Shown here piece after piece: positions 1-12,786 of a stretch of 64,000 nt of DNA (positions are counted from its first letter, which is position 1; each line of letters begins with the position of its first letter). The notes beneath the pieces were generated by a model that searched no databases, was not told the DNA's origin, and saw only the letters and a program-made list of their open reading frames with translations. Source of the stretch: Epiperipatus broadwayi (Eukaryota > Onychophora > Udeonychophora > Euonychophora > Peripatidae); assembly GCA_028023455.1 (NCBI GenBank), contig JAQFVV010006271.1:813795-877794 (forward strand), in the 5' to 3' direction. The translations under genes were made by a program, and so were the position numbers.

Positions 1-996
1 ATAATTCTAAAGAAATACTGGCCTTATTGATATTTGTTGATCCTAAGGATGGTAAACAGTCTGCTATGTGATATGCCAAATAGTTAATCATAGAGGTGGA
101 GTAGGTGATTTCACTTGCTTAAGAGGTCCAAGTTGTCGAAGGTGCTTCGCCGCCATTACACTTGATAGATTTTAAACAGCGAATTTAATAAATCCGATTC
201 AGGTGAGTTCTACAATAACAATCCACTGGACTGATATAACGAAACCCACACTATTTAATTACCTCAACATTTTGATGGGAATATTAATAAAACTTCTTAA
301 TTGTACGTTAATACAATCTGAAATCCGAGCCACGTCTTTCTCTTTCCATCTAATCACTACTATATCTTTTCGAGAGCAACATAGTTCTTTTCTTTTACAC
401 TCTTTAACCTCACATTTTCCCTTGTATACTCTGTATACTCGTATGCCACAGACCAGATCTTCCATTGTTTCCAAAATACCAACCTGACCAGTTCTCAGAC
501 TTCTTGACAACAGTCACTAACTCAAACTGCCCGCAGCAACTGATTCATTTCTATTTCTGTAGCTTTATATGTTCAACAGAACTGATTAATTTCTATTTCT
601 GTAGCTTTATATGTTCAATAGATTCATCAAGAAACGTGTGTTACCACCAATATTATTAAAATGTAGAATTTAAAAAAATTAACGAACAACAAAATATATA
701 TGTATAATCAATAACAAATTTATACAACTCTGTATATAATTGCCTCCTGTCAATCTCACATATAACCATTAATACATATACACACCTTATAATAACACAC
801 ATACAATGATATTTATATAAGCATACAGTCCATCCTTTAACAGATTACGTATACTTTCACACTCTTTGTAACAGGGTTCGAATGACTATTTATATATATA
901 TATATCTTTTCGCATATACACAGCCACTCAATATCAACACTCACAATTAACATTGTACATTGCATTATCTCTTGTATTTGAACCCTGTCTGTTACA
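1..996 (-). repeat. LTR copy A (3' LTR of a minus-strand gag-only element), cut by window start
   Basis: Direct repeat of 3229-4168, and more divergently of 5966-6912. The start lies outside the window. The outer edge reads, on the minus strand, TGTAACAGAC, giving the 5' TG expected of an LTR. It is the downstream LTR because gag between A and B runs on the minus strand and a G-rich tract abuts this edge. Compared with copy B it has a duplicated 'ttctatttctgtagctttatatgttcaa' block near 547-620, and few other differences. Confidence 0.85.
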
Positions 997-1008
997 TACC
1001 CCCCTGGT
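997..1008 (-). other. candidate polypurine tract of the gag-only element
   Basis: On the minus strand a run of six G (plus-strand C run 999-1004) lies two bases before the TG that opens LTR A. A G/A-rich tract at this spot primes plus-strand DNA synthesis in LTR retroelements. It is short, so the call rests on position. Confidence 0.55.
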
Positions 1009-1029
1009 GCAATAGCCTTCAAATACCTT

Positions 1030-2111
1030 CTGTGTATTTGAACAGCTTCTTAAATGCCTCTTTTCTATCCCTTATCCCCATTGGTACCACCTTTCTGTTT
1101 CAGTCGCCACAGCCCCTTTCCTTGGTCAAACTTTGGCTTATCTGGCAGACGACGAGCTTCTGGTTCATTTTGCCATCTCAGTCTGTGACTATTGTAACCA
1201 CCTTTTCTATGCATGGAATCCCCACTAGCATATCCTTCTTCCATCCCAAACTTAATACTTTGCTGATCTTGAACTTCCTTCCCTCACTCCAATGGTATGT
1301 TATGGTCATATATACTCATGTCCAGAGCATTAAGCAGCTCTGCCATTTCTCTGATGGATGCCTTCCTCACTCCCAACATCATTCTTACCACACATTCATA
1401 GGCATATTGTGCCTTACAATTCGAATGATATGGTTTTCTGATAAATGACACATGTCCAGTGTCCTCAGTTTGCCACTTGGCAATGAAAGAACTGAGAAAT
1501 TTTCTTTCTTCCCTTCCTCATATTTCTCTCGCATCATTTGGTACTGCGCAAGTTTCTGGCGATCTTCTGACCAGAAAGTCTCTCATATCTTCTTCTGGTA
1601 CTCCTCAAAGGTTGTGGGTTGTTGGGACAATGAGTCTCACCATGCTTGGGCATTCCTGCTTAGATGACTGTATGCTACCACTAATTTACCCTCCTCTGGC
1701 ATGAAATTCATGCCAAAGTATCTTCGTAGGCTTTGCAGGTGTTCCACAGGAGCTTCCCCCATTTGTCCTTCAAACTGCCATATCTTTAAGAAGTGGTTCA
1801 CGTGGGTGTGTATTGCCATACCCATATTCTCCAGTCTTTCAGTCTCACCCGTCTTTGGCCTCTGTTGTATATTCTTCTCTTTCATCTAAACCTTCTTCTA
1901 CTTCTTTATCGTCAGACTTCTCTGCCCTTTCCTTGCTTTCTATCCCCAGTCTTCATTTTATCTCCTGAAATCTCAGTTCGAACCTCTCATCCATCTCCTG
2001 AAATCGGAGTTCTAGACTTTCTAATTTTTCTAAAATCATCTCCATTATATTTACTTCTTTCTCTTCCATTGCCTTCTGCTTTTCCCCTTTCTGTTTATTT
2101 TTTGACTTCAT
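1030..2111 (-). pseudogene. degenerate retrotransposon gag
   Basis: Minus-strand reading starting at the ATG at 2111. The N-terminal part is rich in Glu/Lys/Leu and looks like a coiled coil, with the repeat LRFQEMDERFELRFQEI. The core follows (about 1885-1480) with features of the retrotransposon capsid-like gag domain: EHLQSLRRYF, KLVVAYSHLSRNAQAW, TTFEEY and FWSEDRQ. These match block by block the gag at 34359-35000 (HLQSLQELF, KLSVAVNHLHGSAWNWW, TFSDY, FWSEERQ), so the two elements are related. The frame is broken by several stops and at least one frameshift; the second Trp codon of the AWW block is now TGA. A further block, MMLGVRKASIREMAELLNAL, matches MLGYCNCGIDEMVDLLTAI in the other element. 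No protease, reverse transcriptase or integrase follows before the polypurine tract. The plus-strand ORFs across this region are antisense shadows. Confidence 0.8.
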
Positions 2112-2530
2112 TTTCTCTCTACAACTATTTTAGTTACATGCCAGGTTCATCACCCCGACTTCCAGTTGTCCACTGCATGACACACCTGATAGACCTTCAT
2201 TCCTCATTACTATCATATGGAACAATATTGTTTTATAATATCCCAATGTTAGATAAAATTCTTAAACCCCCATTTTACAAACCATGACTTTATATATATA
2301 TCACAGAACAGACATCAATGCTATTTTCCCCTCTGACCACTTGAGAACTTTTCTACACATATATTCACACATCGCAAAATATGCCAATATTTACTATATT
2401 TCCAATATGTGTTTAAACTTTCTGTTTTCTCTATCGCTTTTTTTTTAAAAAAAATCTCCAACTCTCGTTTGAAAGCTCTTTTTACGTTACGTTTGGATGC
2501 CCTTTTAATGCCCGTAATCCACTATTCACA

Positions 2531-2548
2531 GCCCCATGTTGGGCACCA
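2531..2548 (-). other. tRNA-Lys-type primer-binding site
   Basis: Minus-strand TGGTGCCCAACATGGGGC, one base inside LTR B. It matches the well-known tRNA-Lys(1,2) primer site TGGCGCCCAACGTGGGGC at 16 of 18 positions. Both differences lie at CpG dinucleotides (CG to TG, CG to CA), as expected from methyl-C decay. This fixes the orientation and the inner LTR edge. Confidence 0.85.
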
Positions 2549-2549
2549 T

Positions 2550-4168
2550 TGTAAGCATCTACCCATAATCTTGTTCTATAATTCATGCATGTGTATGTTC
2601 TTTCGTGCAGCTTTGAGTTAGTATATTTATGAGCATGGGATAAATTCCATCTCAAGCGCTAATCTTACACTTTGATAAGAATTATACTCATCGAAAACAT
2701 AAATAAGGGTTCTGTATATATATATCTCTAGGGTAGCGCATCCAGACTAGCTCAATATCAAGGTCTGGGGAACATGGTCTAACTAGAGAACAAAGCAAAG
2801 ACAATTCCTGATTACATCACCTATATCTATGTATACTACACTATAATTTACCTGTTATAAATCTATTACTCTAGCCCAGAGGTTATAACAAAATTAAGCT
2901 ATATGCTACTATACTAGTTACCATTAAATTCTAATTTTTATACACGCATATACATATATTAATATTCATGCGCACAACCCATTTATTCTGATACACACAT
3001 ATATGATTTATATATATATCAACAAAAGAGTGCAATTGCACATCAGAGTTGTTTATTTAATGTTTTTATTTTATTTAATTTAAACCAAGATTTATTACGG
3101 TATTTATTATAGAAGTAACATGAGTCCCTTCATTACTATGCATTTATTGAACACATATATAGAAAAAGGGTCAATTTACCTTAATTACGATCAAATGTCC
3201 ACGTGGTCAAAGATAACAGTCCACACATTTATAATTCTAAAAAATACTGGCCTTATTGATATTTGTTGATCCTAAGGATGGTAAACAGTCTGCAATGTGA
3301 TATGCCAAATAGTTTATCATAGAGGTGGAGTAGATGATGTCACTTGCTTAAGAGGTCCAAGTTGTCGAAGGTGCTTCGCCGCCATTACACTTGATAGATT
3401 TTAAACAGTGAATTTAATAAATCCAATTCAGGTGAGTTCTACAATAACAATTCACTGGACTGGTATAACGAAACCCACACTATTTAATTACCCCAACATT
3501 TTGATTGGAATATTAATAAAACTTTTTAATTGTACATTAATACAATCTGAAATCTGAGCCACGTCTTTCTCTTTCTGTCTAATCACTACTATATCTTTTC
3601 AAGAGCAAAATAGTTCTTTTCTTTTACACTCTTTAACTTTGCATTTTCCCTTGTATATTCGTACACCGCAGACCGGACCTTCCATTTTTTCCAAAATACC
3701 AACCTGACCAGTTCTCAGACTTCTTGACGACAGTCACTAACTCAAACTGCCCGCAGCAACTGATTCATTTCTATTTCTGTAGCTTTATATGTTCAATAAA
3801 TTCATCAAGAAACATGTGTTACCACCAATATTATTAAAATGTAGAATTTAAAAAAATTAACGAACAACAAAATTTGTATGTATAATCAATAACAAATTTA
3901 TACAACTCCGTATATAATTGCCTCTTGTCAATCTCACATATAACCATTAATACATATACACACCTTATAATAACACACATACAATGATATTTATATAAGC
4001 ATACAGTCCATCCTTTAACAGATTATGTATACTTTCACACTCTTTGTAACAGGGTTCGAATGACTATTTATATATATCTTTTCACATATACACAGTCACT
4101 CGATATCAACACTCGCAATTAACATTCTATATTGCATTATCTCTTGTATTCAAACCCCGTCTGTTACA
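2550..4168 (-). repeat. LTR copy B (5' LTR of the gag-only element)
   Basis: A 1619-bp repeat starting TGTAACAG and ending CTTACA on the minus strand (TG...CA). From 3229 it repeats LTR A; over its whole length it repeats the solo copy at 5301-6912. Shared landmarks with that copy include 'gcatccagactagct', 'ggtctggggaacatggtct' and 'aacagggttcgaatgac'. The last resembles a pol III B box. LTR B abuts a LINE remnant at 4180. Its target duplication partner is beyond the window start. Confidence 0.88.
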
Positions 4169-4179
4169 TTATAAAGAAA

Positions 4180-5095
4180 TGTTATTTTTGTTTTTGGATT
4201 TAAGACTTCATACTTAAAGGAATAACAATACTAAAATTTCAGACTATCATAAAATATGACCAAATGTGTATTGGAAGTAATGAATAGAAATTAAAAGCAA
4301 ATTATTAGATGAGAGAACAAATATTACTATTATTATTTAAAGAATTAAAATATTGGAATAGATCTATCTTGGATATTCAGGTAGAAAACAAAATAATAGA
4401 TATATTGTTGAAATTCCAGGATATTTAAAAGATATATACATAACCATTTGTGATGAATCGATCAAATAACAAATTTTTTATTGGGATGTGGAGAACATAG
4501 ATTATATATACTGGGGAAACTGTTTTGAATTTAGAGGGTCCATCCTGCAATGTATTGTTAATGGTTAAAAATGATGATGATGATAATATGTAGAGACTAA
4601 TGTACAATATGTTTTTATAGACAATTATATTATTCAAATCTTACAGAAAATAAAGTATAGTCCAATTAACCTGCATTATTTATTTAGACCTGCTTTTTAT
4701 CCCTACAAAGACTGTACTATGTAGCAGTGTTAAAACATTTCTTTATTAAAAAAGTCAAAAAATATTTATTTTATCCGCAATTTTATTTCACTTACCATTA
4801 TTATATTTCTGGCAACTATAATGATACATCTAGTCTTATTCCAAAAATTAGATAAATATTTCCAATAGTTCCCACATTTGTTATTACAACCAAACCTTCA
4901 ATTTGAATCCTGCTTAAATGCAAGTAATGTACACATTAAACCCAATAATGTTCCAATAAATTACATACATGTTTGGAATTTTTTTTTTAGTCTTTTAATT
5001 TTAATCAATATTGTTTAATAAAGCCTCACTATTTTTTTCTCTATATATTGTAATTGTATCTATATGTAGCCTCATCAAATACTAAATGTTCATAT
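4180..5095 (+). pseudogene. 3' remnant of an RTE-like LINE plus its flank
   Basis: Closely parallels 40380-41210. Shared stretches include 'gatgaatcgatcaaat', the 'ggggaaactgttttgaat' block, 'attatattattcaaat' and the downstream 'tattccaaaaatcagataaatatttccaat'. The parallel region at 40.4 kb follows a recognisable LINE reverse transcriptase, so this is the tail end of such a copy. It may also be the tail of an extra, upstream unit of the 9-kb duplication described at 19.2-59.6 kb. No intact reading frame is present; the minus-strand ORF near 4425-4637 is not supported. Confidence 0.6.
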
Positions 5096-5099
5096 CAGA

Positions 5100-5262
5100 T
5101 ATAAAAGCTAATAATTAATAACATGTTAGTAGAGGGATTTGAACTCAAGAATTTTCAGTCTATTCATCCTCTACTCTATATCAAGCAACTGATACACATG
5201 ACCACACAAATGCAAAAAGATTCATGATACACAATATACATCTTTCATGCAAAACCAGCACT
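5100..5262 (-). repeat. repeat family F, partial copy
   Basis: Inverse complement of the 3' half of the family seen at 8140-8480 and 15590-15945. The shared plus-strand block here is 'gggatttgaactcaagaattttcagtct', followed by 'atcaagcaactgatacac'. Read on the minus strand it contains a GAGTTCAAATCC-like pol III B box. Confidence 0.6.
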
Positions 5263-5300
5263 CATCACTTGAGTCAGATCATAATGCCATATATATATAT

Positions 5301-6912
5301 ATTAAGCATCTACCTGTATTATTGTGGCACAACTCATGCACGTATACGATCTCTCCTGCAGCGTCAAGTAAGTATATTTATGAGCATGGTTTAAATCCCA
5401 TCTCAAGTGCCAATCTTATACTTGATAAGAATTATACCCACTGAAAACATAAATAAGGTTTCTGTATATATATACCTAGGGTAGTGCATCCAGACTAGCT
5501 CTATCTCAAGGTCTGGGGAACATGGTCTAGTGAGAGAACAAAGCAAAGACAATTCCCACTATGTCATATATATCTACGTATACCATATGATAATTTACTT
5601 GTTTATAATTATATTCCTCAGTCCAGAGGTTATAACAAACTAGGCTATAAGTTACTACACTAGTTATCATTTAATCTAAGCTTTATACTCATCTATATAT
5701 ATCTTAATGTTCATGCGCAAAACCCATTTATTCCGATGCATACATATATGATTCATATATCTAGCAACGAAAGAGTGCAATTATACATCAGAGTTGTTTA
5801 TTTAATGTTTTTTTTTATTTAACAAATATTTATTACTGTATTTAATGTAGAGGTAACACAAGTCCCTTCATTACTACGCATCCATTGAACATATATATAT
5901 AGAGAGCAAAGGCCAATTTACCTTAATTACGATCGAATGGCCACATGGTTAAGGCTAACAGTCCGCACATTCATAATCCTAAAGAAATACTGGCCTTGTC
6001 AATATTGGTTGATTCTAAGGATGGTAAACAGTCCACAATGTGATATGCCAAGTAGCTTATCATAGAGGTAGAGCAAATGATTTTGCTCACTTAAGAGGTC
6101 CTAGCTGCATGTGCTTCATCGCCATTACGCTTGATAATTTTTAAACAGTGAATTCATAATCTGATTCAGGTGAGTCCTATGATAACAATCCACTGGGCCA
6201 GTCTAATGAAACCCACACTATTTAATTACCCCAACATTTTGGTGGGAATATTACTAAAACTTCTTAATTAATTACACTTTAATCCAATCCAAAATCCATG
6301 TCACATCTTTCCTTTTTTTCCTTCTAATCACCACTATCTAAAAACAGAGAAAAAAAATAGTTCTTTTCTTTTACACTCTTTAATCTCACATTTTCTCTTG
6401 TCTATTCATATGCTGCAGACCAGCTTTTCTATTGTTTCAGAATACCAACTCGACCAGTTCTAAGACTTCTGGCAGACAGAGATCATTAACTTAGACTGCC
6501 CGCAGCAACTAATTCATTCTATTTCTGTAGCTTTATATGCCCAATGGATTCATCAAGAAACACATGTTACCACCAATATTATTAAAATGTAAAACTTAGA
6601 AATTAATGAACAACAAAATATATATGTATAACCAATAATAAATTTATACAATTCGTATATAATTGCCTCTCGTCAATCCCACATATAACCATTAATACTT
6701 ATACACTTTATAATAACACACATACAACTATATTTATATAAGCATACAGTCCATCCTTTAACAGATTATGTATTACTTTCACACTCTTTATAACAGGGTT
6801 CGAATGACTATTTACATGTCTTTTCGCATATACACAATCAATCCATATCAACACTCGCAATTAGCACTCTATGTTGTATTATCTCTGGTATTCGAACCCA
6901 GCTACTGTTACA
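5301..6912 (-). repeat. LTR copy C (solo LTR of the 1-4 kb family)
   Basis: About 1612 bp collinear with LTR B from 'aagcatctacc' to 'actgttaca', and visibly more diverged. No gag lies next to it and both edges sit in (TA)n, so it is best read as a solo LTR left by LTR-LTR recombination, inserted into a microsatellite. The TA context hides any target duplication. Confidence 0.8.
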
Positions 6913-6949
6913 ATATATATATATATATATAATGTTTTCATGGTTGTAT

Positions 6950-7690
6950 GATGTAGATAAATGATTTTTTGAGTAAAACCATGTATTATTTTCTATTATA
7001 TACTGATATTTTGACTAACTAGCACCAGCCATTGTCAAGATAAACTCTTGAAAAAAAATTTGTTCAGTGGCAAGATGAAGCATGAGAATCAGTTTGAAAT
7101 AGTTTAGTATTCAGAATATGAGGTTTATCAAAATGTATATTTCTCTTAGCTTTACCACCTATTACTTCAAAATCAATATTAGAAGACATAGGTAAAATGA
7201 GAGCTGGAATACATTGTGCTTCATCAGCTCTATTTAAACCAGTAGGTCTCTTTATTATTTCAATTGACTCTCTCATGGTCACAAACATGACTTTGACAAT
7301 GCAAAAATGCTTGCTGATTTGGAGAGATATGATTTGAGAACCATGAGAGAATCAATTGAAATATTAAAGAGATTACTGGTTTAAATACGTCTGATGAAGC
7401 ACAACATATTCCAGCCATATGGAAACCTCTCATTTTATCTATGGTAAAACTAAAAAAAATATAGAATTTGAGAAACCTCATATTCTGAATATTAAACTAT
7501 TTCAAACTGATTCTCATGCTTCATCTCGCACTCAATCATGCACTCAGTCACGTTACAGTTTGAGATTGAACAAATTTTCTTTCAAGAGTTTATCTTGACA
7601 ATGGTGGATGCAAATTTGTTGAAATATTAGTATATAATAGAAAATAATACACAGTTTTACAAAAAAATCATTTATATATATATATAATCA
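6950..7690. repeat. 740-bp inverted repeat with an ORF fragment in each arm
   Basis: The left arm (about 6950-7277) is the imperfect reverse complement of the right arm (about 7340-7685), with a ~60-bp loop. Blocks such as 'ccattgtcaagataaactcttga' and 'gattctcatgcttcatct' recur inverted. The right arm has about 40 extra bases near 7525-7565. The left arm reads open on the minus strand for 74 codons (7064-7288, starting MFVTMRESIEIIKRP); the right arm encodes the same peptide on the plus strand with stops. I do not recognise the peptide. A foldback element or an inverted duplication of an exon or transposon fragment would both fit. Confidence 0.7.
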
Positions 7691-7699
7691 AAGCTTGGT

Positions 7700-8530
7700 T
7701 TATATTAAGATAGCAATTTCTCAAACTTTAATGGGCAGGTTTTAATCTACTCAACTTTCCAACTATTGAACCATTGTTTTCATTTAAAAACTAATAATAA
7801 AAGCCCTTATTGGTTTGATATTGTAGTCATACCCATATAGACATTATTCCAATCTAACCCTTCATATTATCAGACCATTATGTATCCATATATATTAATA
7901 GCAGAGGTTTAGACTGAATTTATATTAAAATGTAATCTATTACCCAAGCATTATCTACTTATTAAGGTAGTATGTAATTTGCTTGTACTGAATGTTTCTT
8001 ATTTGTAAAATAAAAGGGATTTGAACTCAGGATTTTTCAGTCTAATCATCCTTCACTCCATCTCAAGCAACCAATACCCATAACCACATACATGAGAAAA
8101 CATACATGATCTCCAATATAAGTATTTCAAGCAGAACCAGTACTCATGGATAGTTGAATAGTTGGAAGAGTGAGAAGCTTGAAGCCTGTTCATTAAAGTT
8201 TAAGTGCTACCTTAATGTAAACTGAGTATTGATTGTACATCTGTGTGGATTATAATCTGGATTAACTGATGAATATTACTTCTGCATGAAATATAGAAAG
8301 TAGGGAGCATGAATATTTTTTCCTTTGTGCATTGGAATGTGTATCAGTTGCTTGAGATGGAGTGGAGCATATATAGACTGAAAAATCCTGAATTGAAACC
8401 TTCTAATTACATATATCAGAAACATTCAGTGTAAGAAAATTACATACTGCTTTAGAATTACGTTTTTGCTTGGATAATTGATTATATCTTAATATAAGTT
8501 CAGCTCATCCCTTTTCTATTAATATACACC
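7700..8530. repeat. head-to-head family F copies forming an inverted repeat
   Basis: A plus-strand F copy occupies about 8140-8480 ('gttgaatagttggaagagtgag', 'gaagcctgttcattaaagt', 'gttgcttgagatggagtggag', 'gactgaaaaatcctga'). A 3' half in opposite orientation lies at about 7860-8150, and a separate 5' piece in opposite orientation at 7700-7790. The arms 7860-8150 and 8240-8530 can pair. No coding potential. From 8530 to 8985 I see only AT-rich sequence with homopolymer runs. Confidence 0.6.
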
Positions 8531-8984
8531 TGGGTCTTATTTTATATGGTAGATAAGTTCCTCAGAAAATCCGCATTAAAAAAATCGCACAAAAATAGAC
8601 TTAACTTACCTTGAAAAATGGGGGATACATTTTATAATTTTCAGAAATTGTATAAAAGCAAAGCAACAAGAAAAAATTACTTTAAAATTCGCATAAAAAA
8701 AAATAAGGAAATAAAGTACGACTAATAAAAAATTTCAAATATTTGAAAAAAATTGATACAAGACAAACTTTTTTTACTTTTTTTATTAACTACACTATTT
8801 AATTTTACAATTTTCATACATATTTTAATTATTATTGTTATTTGACAATATGCGGTTCATTAGTGAACTAGTAAGAAATCAGATTTATCACAAGAGGAAG
8901 TATAACTAATGGTTTTCTATTGACAATGTAAATGGTGATGAAATTTTGAGATGATGATTTTATTAATTGTTCATAAAGCTCACA

Positions 8985-10045
8985 ATATCCAGGCATACAA
9001 CTATTTAGCTCTTGTTGGAATTTAAGAGTTTGTTCTTTGCAGCAATCTCTCTCAGATTTCAGCATTTTCTGATGTTTTTCTTTGTCTCACACATCAACAT
9101 AAAATCTATGATTAAATGATTTTTACTTATCAGAAAATAATAAATTTGTCTTCATTTGGTAGAAATTTTTGTTTACTACTAAAAAAATTTTTTAAATGTT
9201 CACATTTTGTTTCTATATTAAAAAAATGAGATCACAATCAAAACAAAATGATTTATAAGTTATCATTTCTAAAAATATTATTTTCAATTTATAAAATCAA
9301 CAAAATCTTCATTATGTCTGATTATTTTTTAAAAACTAAAAGAGTATTTATTTCTGTTATATCTAACAAAATGTATTTTAAAAGTTTAAAATTATTGAAT
9401 ATTTATTGCAATATTTTTATATTTGTAAGTATAAATCTATTATTATTATTTACTCATAAGTAAGATTTGAATTAAATGGATTATGTCCTGTACATGAGGC
9501 ATCAAATTGATCTTAGGTCAACATGGGTATGACAAAAATCTTGGCCTCAGGGTGGCCTAGGAGCATTTCATCACCAGATTTTCAATTGAATGGACAGCTA
9601 AAGAGTTGGAGTGTGGAGTAGATTGAAGCCTGTCCATTCTGAGCACTTATAGCATATATGTATAGAGATGGTAATCTGGACCAACTGATGATTGCTGGTT
9701 TAGCATGAAATATGTATATTGGTGATTAATTATCCTTTCAACATATGTGTTTGAGTGTATCAGTGTTATGAGATAGTGTTGAGAGTGGTGGGTCATGTGA
9801 AAGTCTGTGCTCATATACCCTACATATTTCATAGGTAAGAGTCTAAATGGCTTCAGGCAATATTTATGTTAGCTGCTAATATAATGTTATATTTAAAAAA
9901 AAAAGTATTTCAAGCCAAAATAAGGTATTAATAATTTAAATTTCTTGATATCTAATAAATATAGTGAAATATGAACTTTTTTATAAGAAACATGAATTGC
10001 ATAACATCAAAATTGCATTAAAACATCCACATAAAACAAGACCCA
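8985..10045 (+). repeat. repeat family R, copy 1 (interrupted by an F element)
   Basis: The reverse complement of 59640-60345. It aligns in two blocks, about 8985-9480 and 9845-10045, separated by an F element. Shared landmarks are 'agctcttgttggaatttaa', 'cagcattttctgatgtttttctttgt', 'gcttcaggcaatatt' and 'ccacataaaacaaga'. The minus-strand ORF at 8868-9065 (start MLKSERDCCKEQTLKF) lies at the edge and its counterpart at 60.3 kb has stops, so coding is not supported. Nature of the element unknown. Confidence 0.65.
9490..9845 (+). repeat. repeat family F copy inserted in repeat R
   Basis: Matches 44875-45215 over most of its length ('gagcatttcat', 'gaagcctgtccatt', 'ctgaaccaactg'-like, 'agcatgaaatatgtatattggtga', 'tgtgaaagtct'). 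It splits repeat R, which is continuous at 59640-60345, so it inserted after that repeat. Confidence 0.65.
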
Positions 10046-10232
10046 GTGTATATGGACACATAATGGTTTGATAATATGAATTAGATTGACATAATGTCTA
10101 CATGCTGTAACATTCATATTCGTATGCTTTGTTAACATAGTGCAGTGTTCAACCACCAGACAGAAAAGCAGTACTGTAACAGTCAGAAATGGTGATTCAT
10201 TAACATAGTGCAGAATTCGACCACCACACAGA

Positions 10233-12786
10233 ATGGAAGCACCATCTAGGTAGCGAAGCCACCCGTAGTACTGAGTTCGAACACAGTTTATCGGTTCCAC
10301 AATACAATCTACGAAACAACGCATCTGACACCACGTTAGTAAATATTTCTTTAGCCATGGTGGTCAGGGATATGCAAGAGATTCATGATTTTATTTCAAG
10401 TCAGCTAATCAGAACATTAATCTTAAACATTTATATTTAAAGAATCGAGGAAACATATAGAATGGTTATCGAATAAATAAATAAAGAAGTAACGGCAGAC
10501 ATATAGTTTGACATTATTTATTGAAACATTTTAATAATAAATTATTTACTAATAATATTTGTTAGTATTTAAGTTGAGTAATGAAATTTTCCAATACTGT
10601 TATATATTCAAGAAATACATTTATTTATTTAGAAACATTTACACAAAATCATTTTACCAATAATACTTTATATTTAAGACCTCAGTAGCGGTATTTTCCG
10701 AGACCGTTATGTTTACAAAGAGAAATACATTTATTTGATGACGTAATCTAGCTACCTAAAATTTTTGAGCAAGTATTTCTAAGACATGCCTTTAGGGATT
10801 TATACCTTTGCAATGCAAGATTCTAAAATAAGATTTATAAGAGTAGCGGCGGACATATATTTATTTAATTAAAGATATTTACTAATAACTAAGGGAAAAC
10901 ATTTATTTGAGAGTGAATTATGTCACTAATACAGGGACAGAGTTATACATAGAATAATAAAGTTAATAAAAGAAACATGTGGGATGTCTAGAAAGGCGAT
11001 ATGGAATGGCAGTATATTGAAACTGCAAAGCCGTGAATGAGTTGAGAACAACGGGCTGGCGTTTGCCTTAGGCCCAAAGAGGTAAGGTGTCATATAAGCA
11101 TAACCAGGGGCAAGTGGTTTGTGCCATGATTGCCTCCAGGCTGCATGACGATCGTCAAGTCCTACAGGAGCATTTATTATGTCCGCTTGTATAGGACGAC
11201 TGGGGTTAATTTCAACTCTATAGAATCTGGAATATTCAAGGCTTGTAATGGGTCATCGCGTCTCTAAAATGTAACACGTGTATAATGTGTAGATGATTCT
11301 GTTAAGATTTAAATATATTTTATAACTCGGCCCTACACTATCAACATTTAATAATGAATGTTTGCGACTCTTAAAGAAATGCAATTTTATGGAAGTATTA
11401 ATCAAGATTTAATAAAATATAAAACAATATATAAACTGGGTGATTATTACAACTAATACATCAGCCATTTGCTAAGCAATAGACCCTTGCATTACAATAA
11501 AGGAAGCATTGAATGCATGTCGATTTATATGAAAATATTAAGTTATTTATGAAAGTAAATATTAATGAAAATTTGACATGCATCCACTGTTTCAAGTGAT
11601 CATAGATTTATACTTAGAAAATTATGAGCATGAGATAATTATATAATAAAATGTAGATTTTAGAAATACGTACCCAAGAAAGATAGAGTTAGGCAGGCTA
11701 GATTATTAAAAAAATTTACATATTAATTATTAAATTTATAGCATTACAAATGAGAATTTACAGTTTATAGTTTATAAGTTATATAAAGAATGAATAAGCG
11801 ATAGCGGGATATTAGTAGAGTACTCTAGAGAATTTGGATACAGGTACCTGTTTTATGAGAAGTTTTCCGATTCAGTGATCAGTAGCAAATTGTTCATGAT
11901 TCTAGCATTAGCAGTTCTTTACAACATTTAGATGATTCATGTAATTTAACAGCAGCCGCTTTCAAATTATTTTAGGCAGCAGATCTTCATGGTTGAATTT
12001 ATAAAGGGCAATGGAAGGTTTGGCATATGATAGGCCATCTCCGGATGAAGAATAGTCTGGGCGCTTTCTACTCAACCATACGGTGGCAGGTAAAATTAAT
12101 TTAAGATATTGGAGACTATCAACTGATTGAGAGCACAGCTAAAGTTAAACTGAAAGTTTCTAGAAAGTCTAAAATGGCCTCCTTTCTTAGATCTTATCTT
12201 TTACATTTTTGCTAATTTATTTTTGGATTCCAATTAATCTGCCCTAAGGATAATCAATGCATTTTTGTTAATTCTAATTATACAGAAAGCTGCCTTTCTA
12301 TTGTTTACATTTTACATTTACATTTTATAATTACATTTTAGGGAATTTTTCTTTTTAATTAATCTATTATCTCTCACTGTCTGTTGCTTTTAAAATTTCA
12401 AATATAAAAGAGAACATATGATTATTTTTATTTTTAATTAAATATTACATACTATTTCTAAATTATTATTAAATGAAATTTAAACAAAGCAATAAATAAT
12501 GGATTTTACAATTTAAAATAAATGGTTAAAATATATATATATTTTTATAACTAAAAGAAGAAATCTAAATTATATTATTTATCTTTATTTATTGCCTTAA
12601 ATTTGAGATCGAAATGTGTGCATGTTTATGGTAAATTCTATATATATATCTATACATTTTTAATATTGCTACACACACAATTCGATACCAAAAAGTTTAA
12701 ATTTGGGTAGGATAGAGCAGTCAGTGAGAGACGATAAAAAAAAGGTGAGACTTAAGATTCGAATACAAATCTTACTGTTTCAGTAC
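10233..12786 (+). repeat. 2.55-kb tandem unit 1
   Basis: First of two head-to-tail copies. Landmarks shared with unit 2 are 'agtactgagttcgaac', 'ggttccacaatac', 'acgggctggc', 'catgatc/taagtcct' and the closing 'aagattcgaatacaaatcttactgtttcagta'. No ORF of note, and no primer site or polypurine tract seen. It could be an LTR pair fused after loss of the interior, or a long satellite-type unit. Strand is arbitrary. A short repeat ('ttaacatagtgcag...ccaccagacagaa') lies just upstream at 10134-10225. Confidence 0.7.

Noticed and set aside
960-2287. Plus-strand ORFs at 960-1448, 1452-1704, 1701-1889 and 1793-2287
   Set aside because: They are antisense to the minus-strand gag, which has recognisable blocks and lies between an identified primer site and purine tract.
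4425-4637. 70-codon minus ORF in the LINE remnant
   Set aside because: Not open in the parallel copy at 40.6 kb, and antisense to the LINE.
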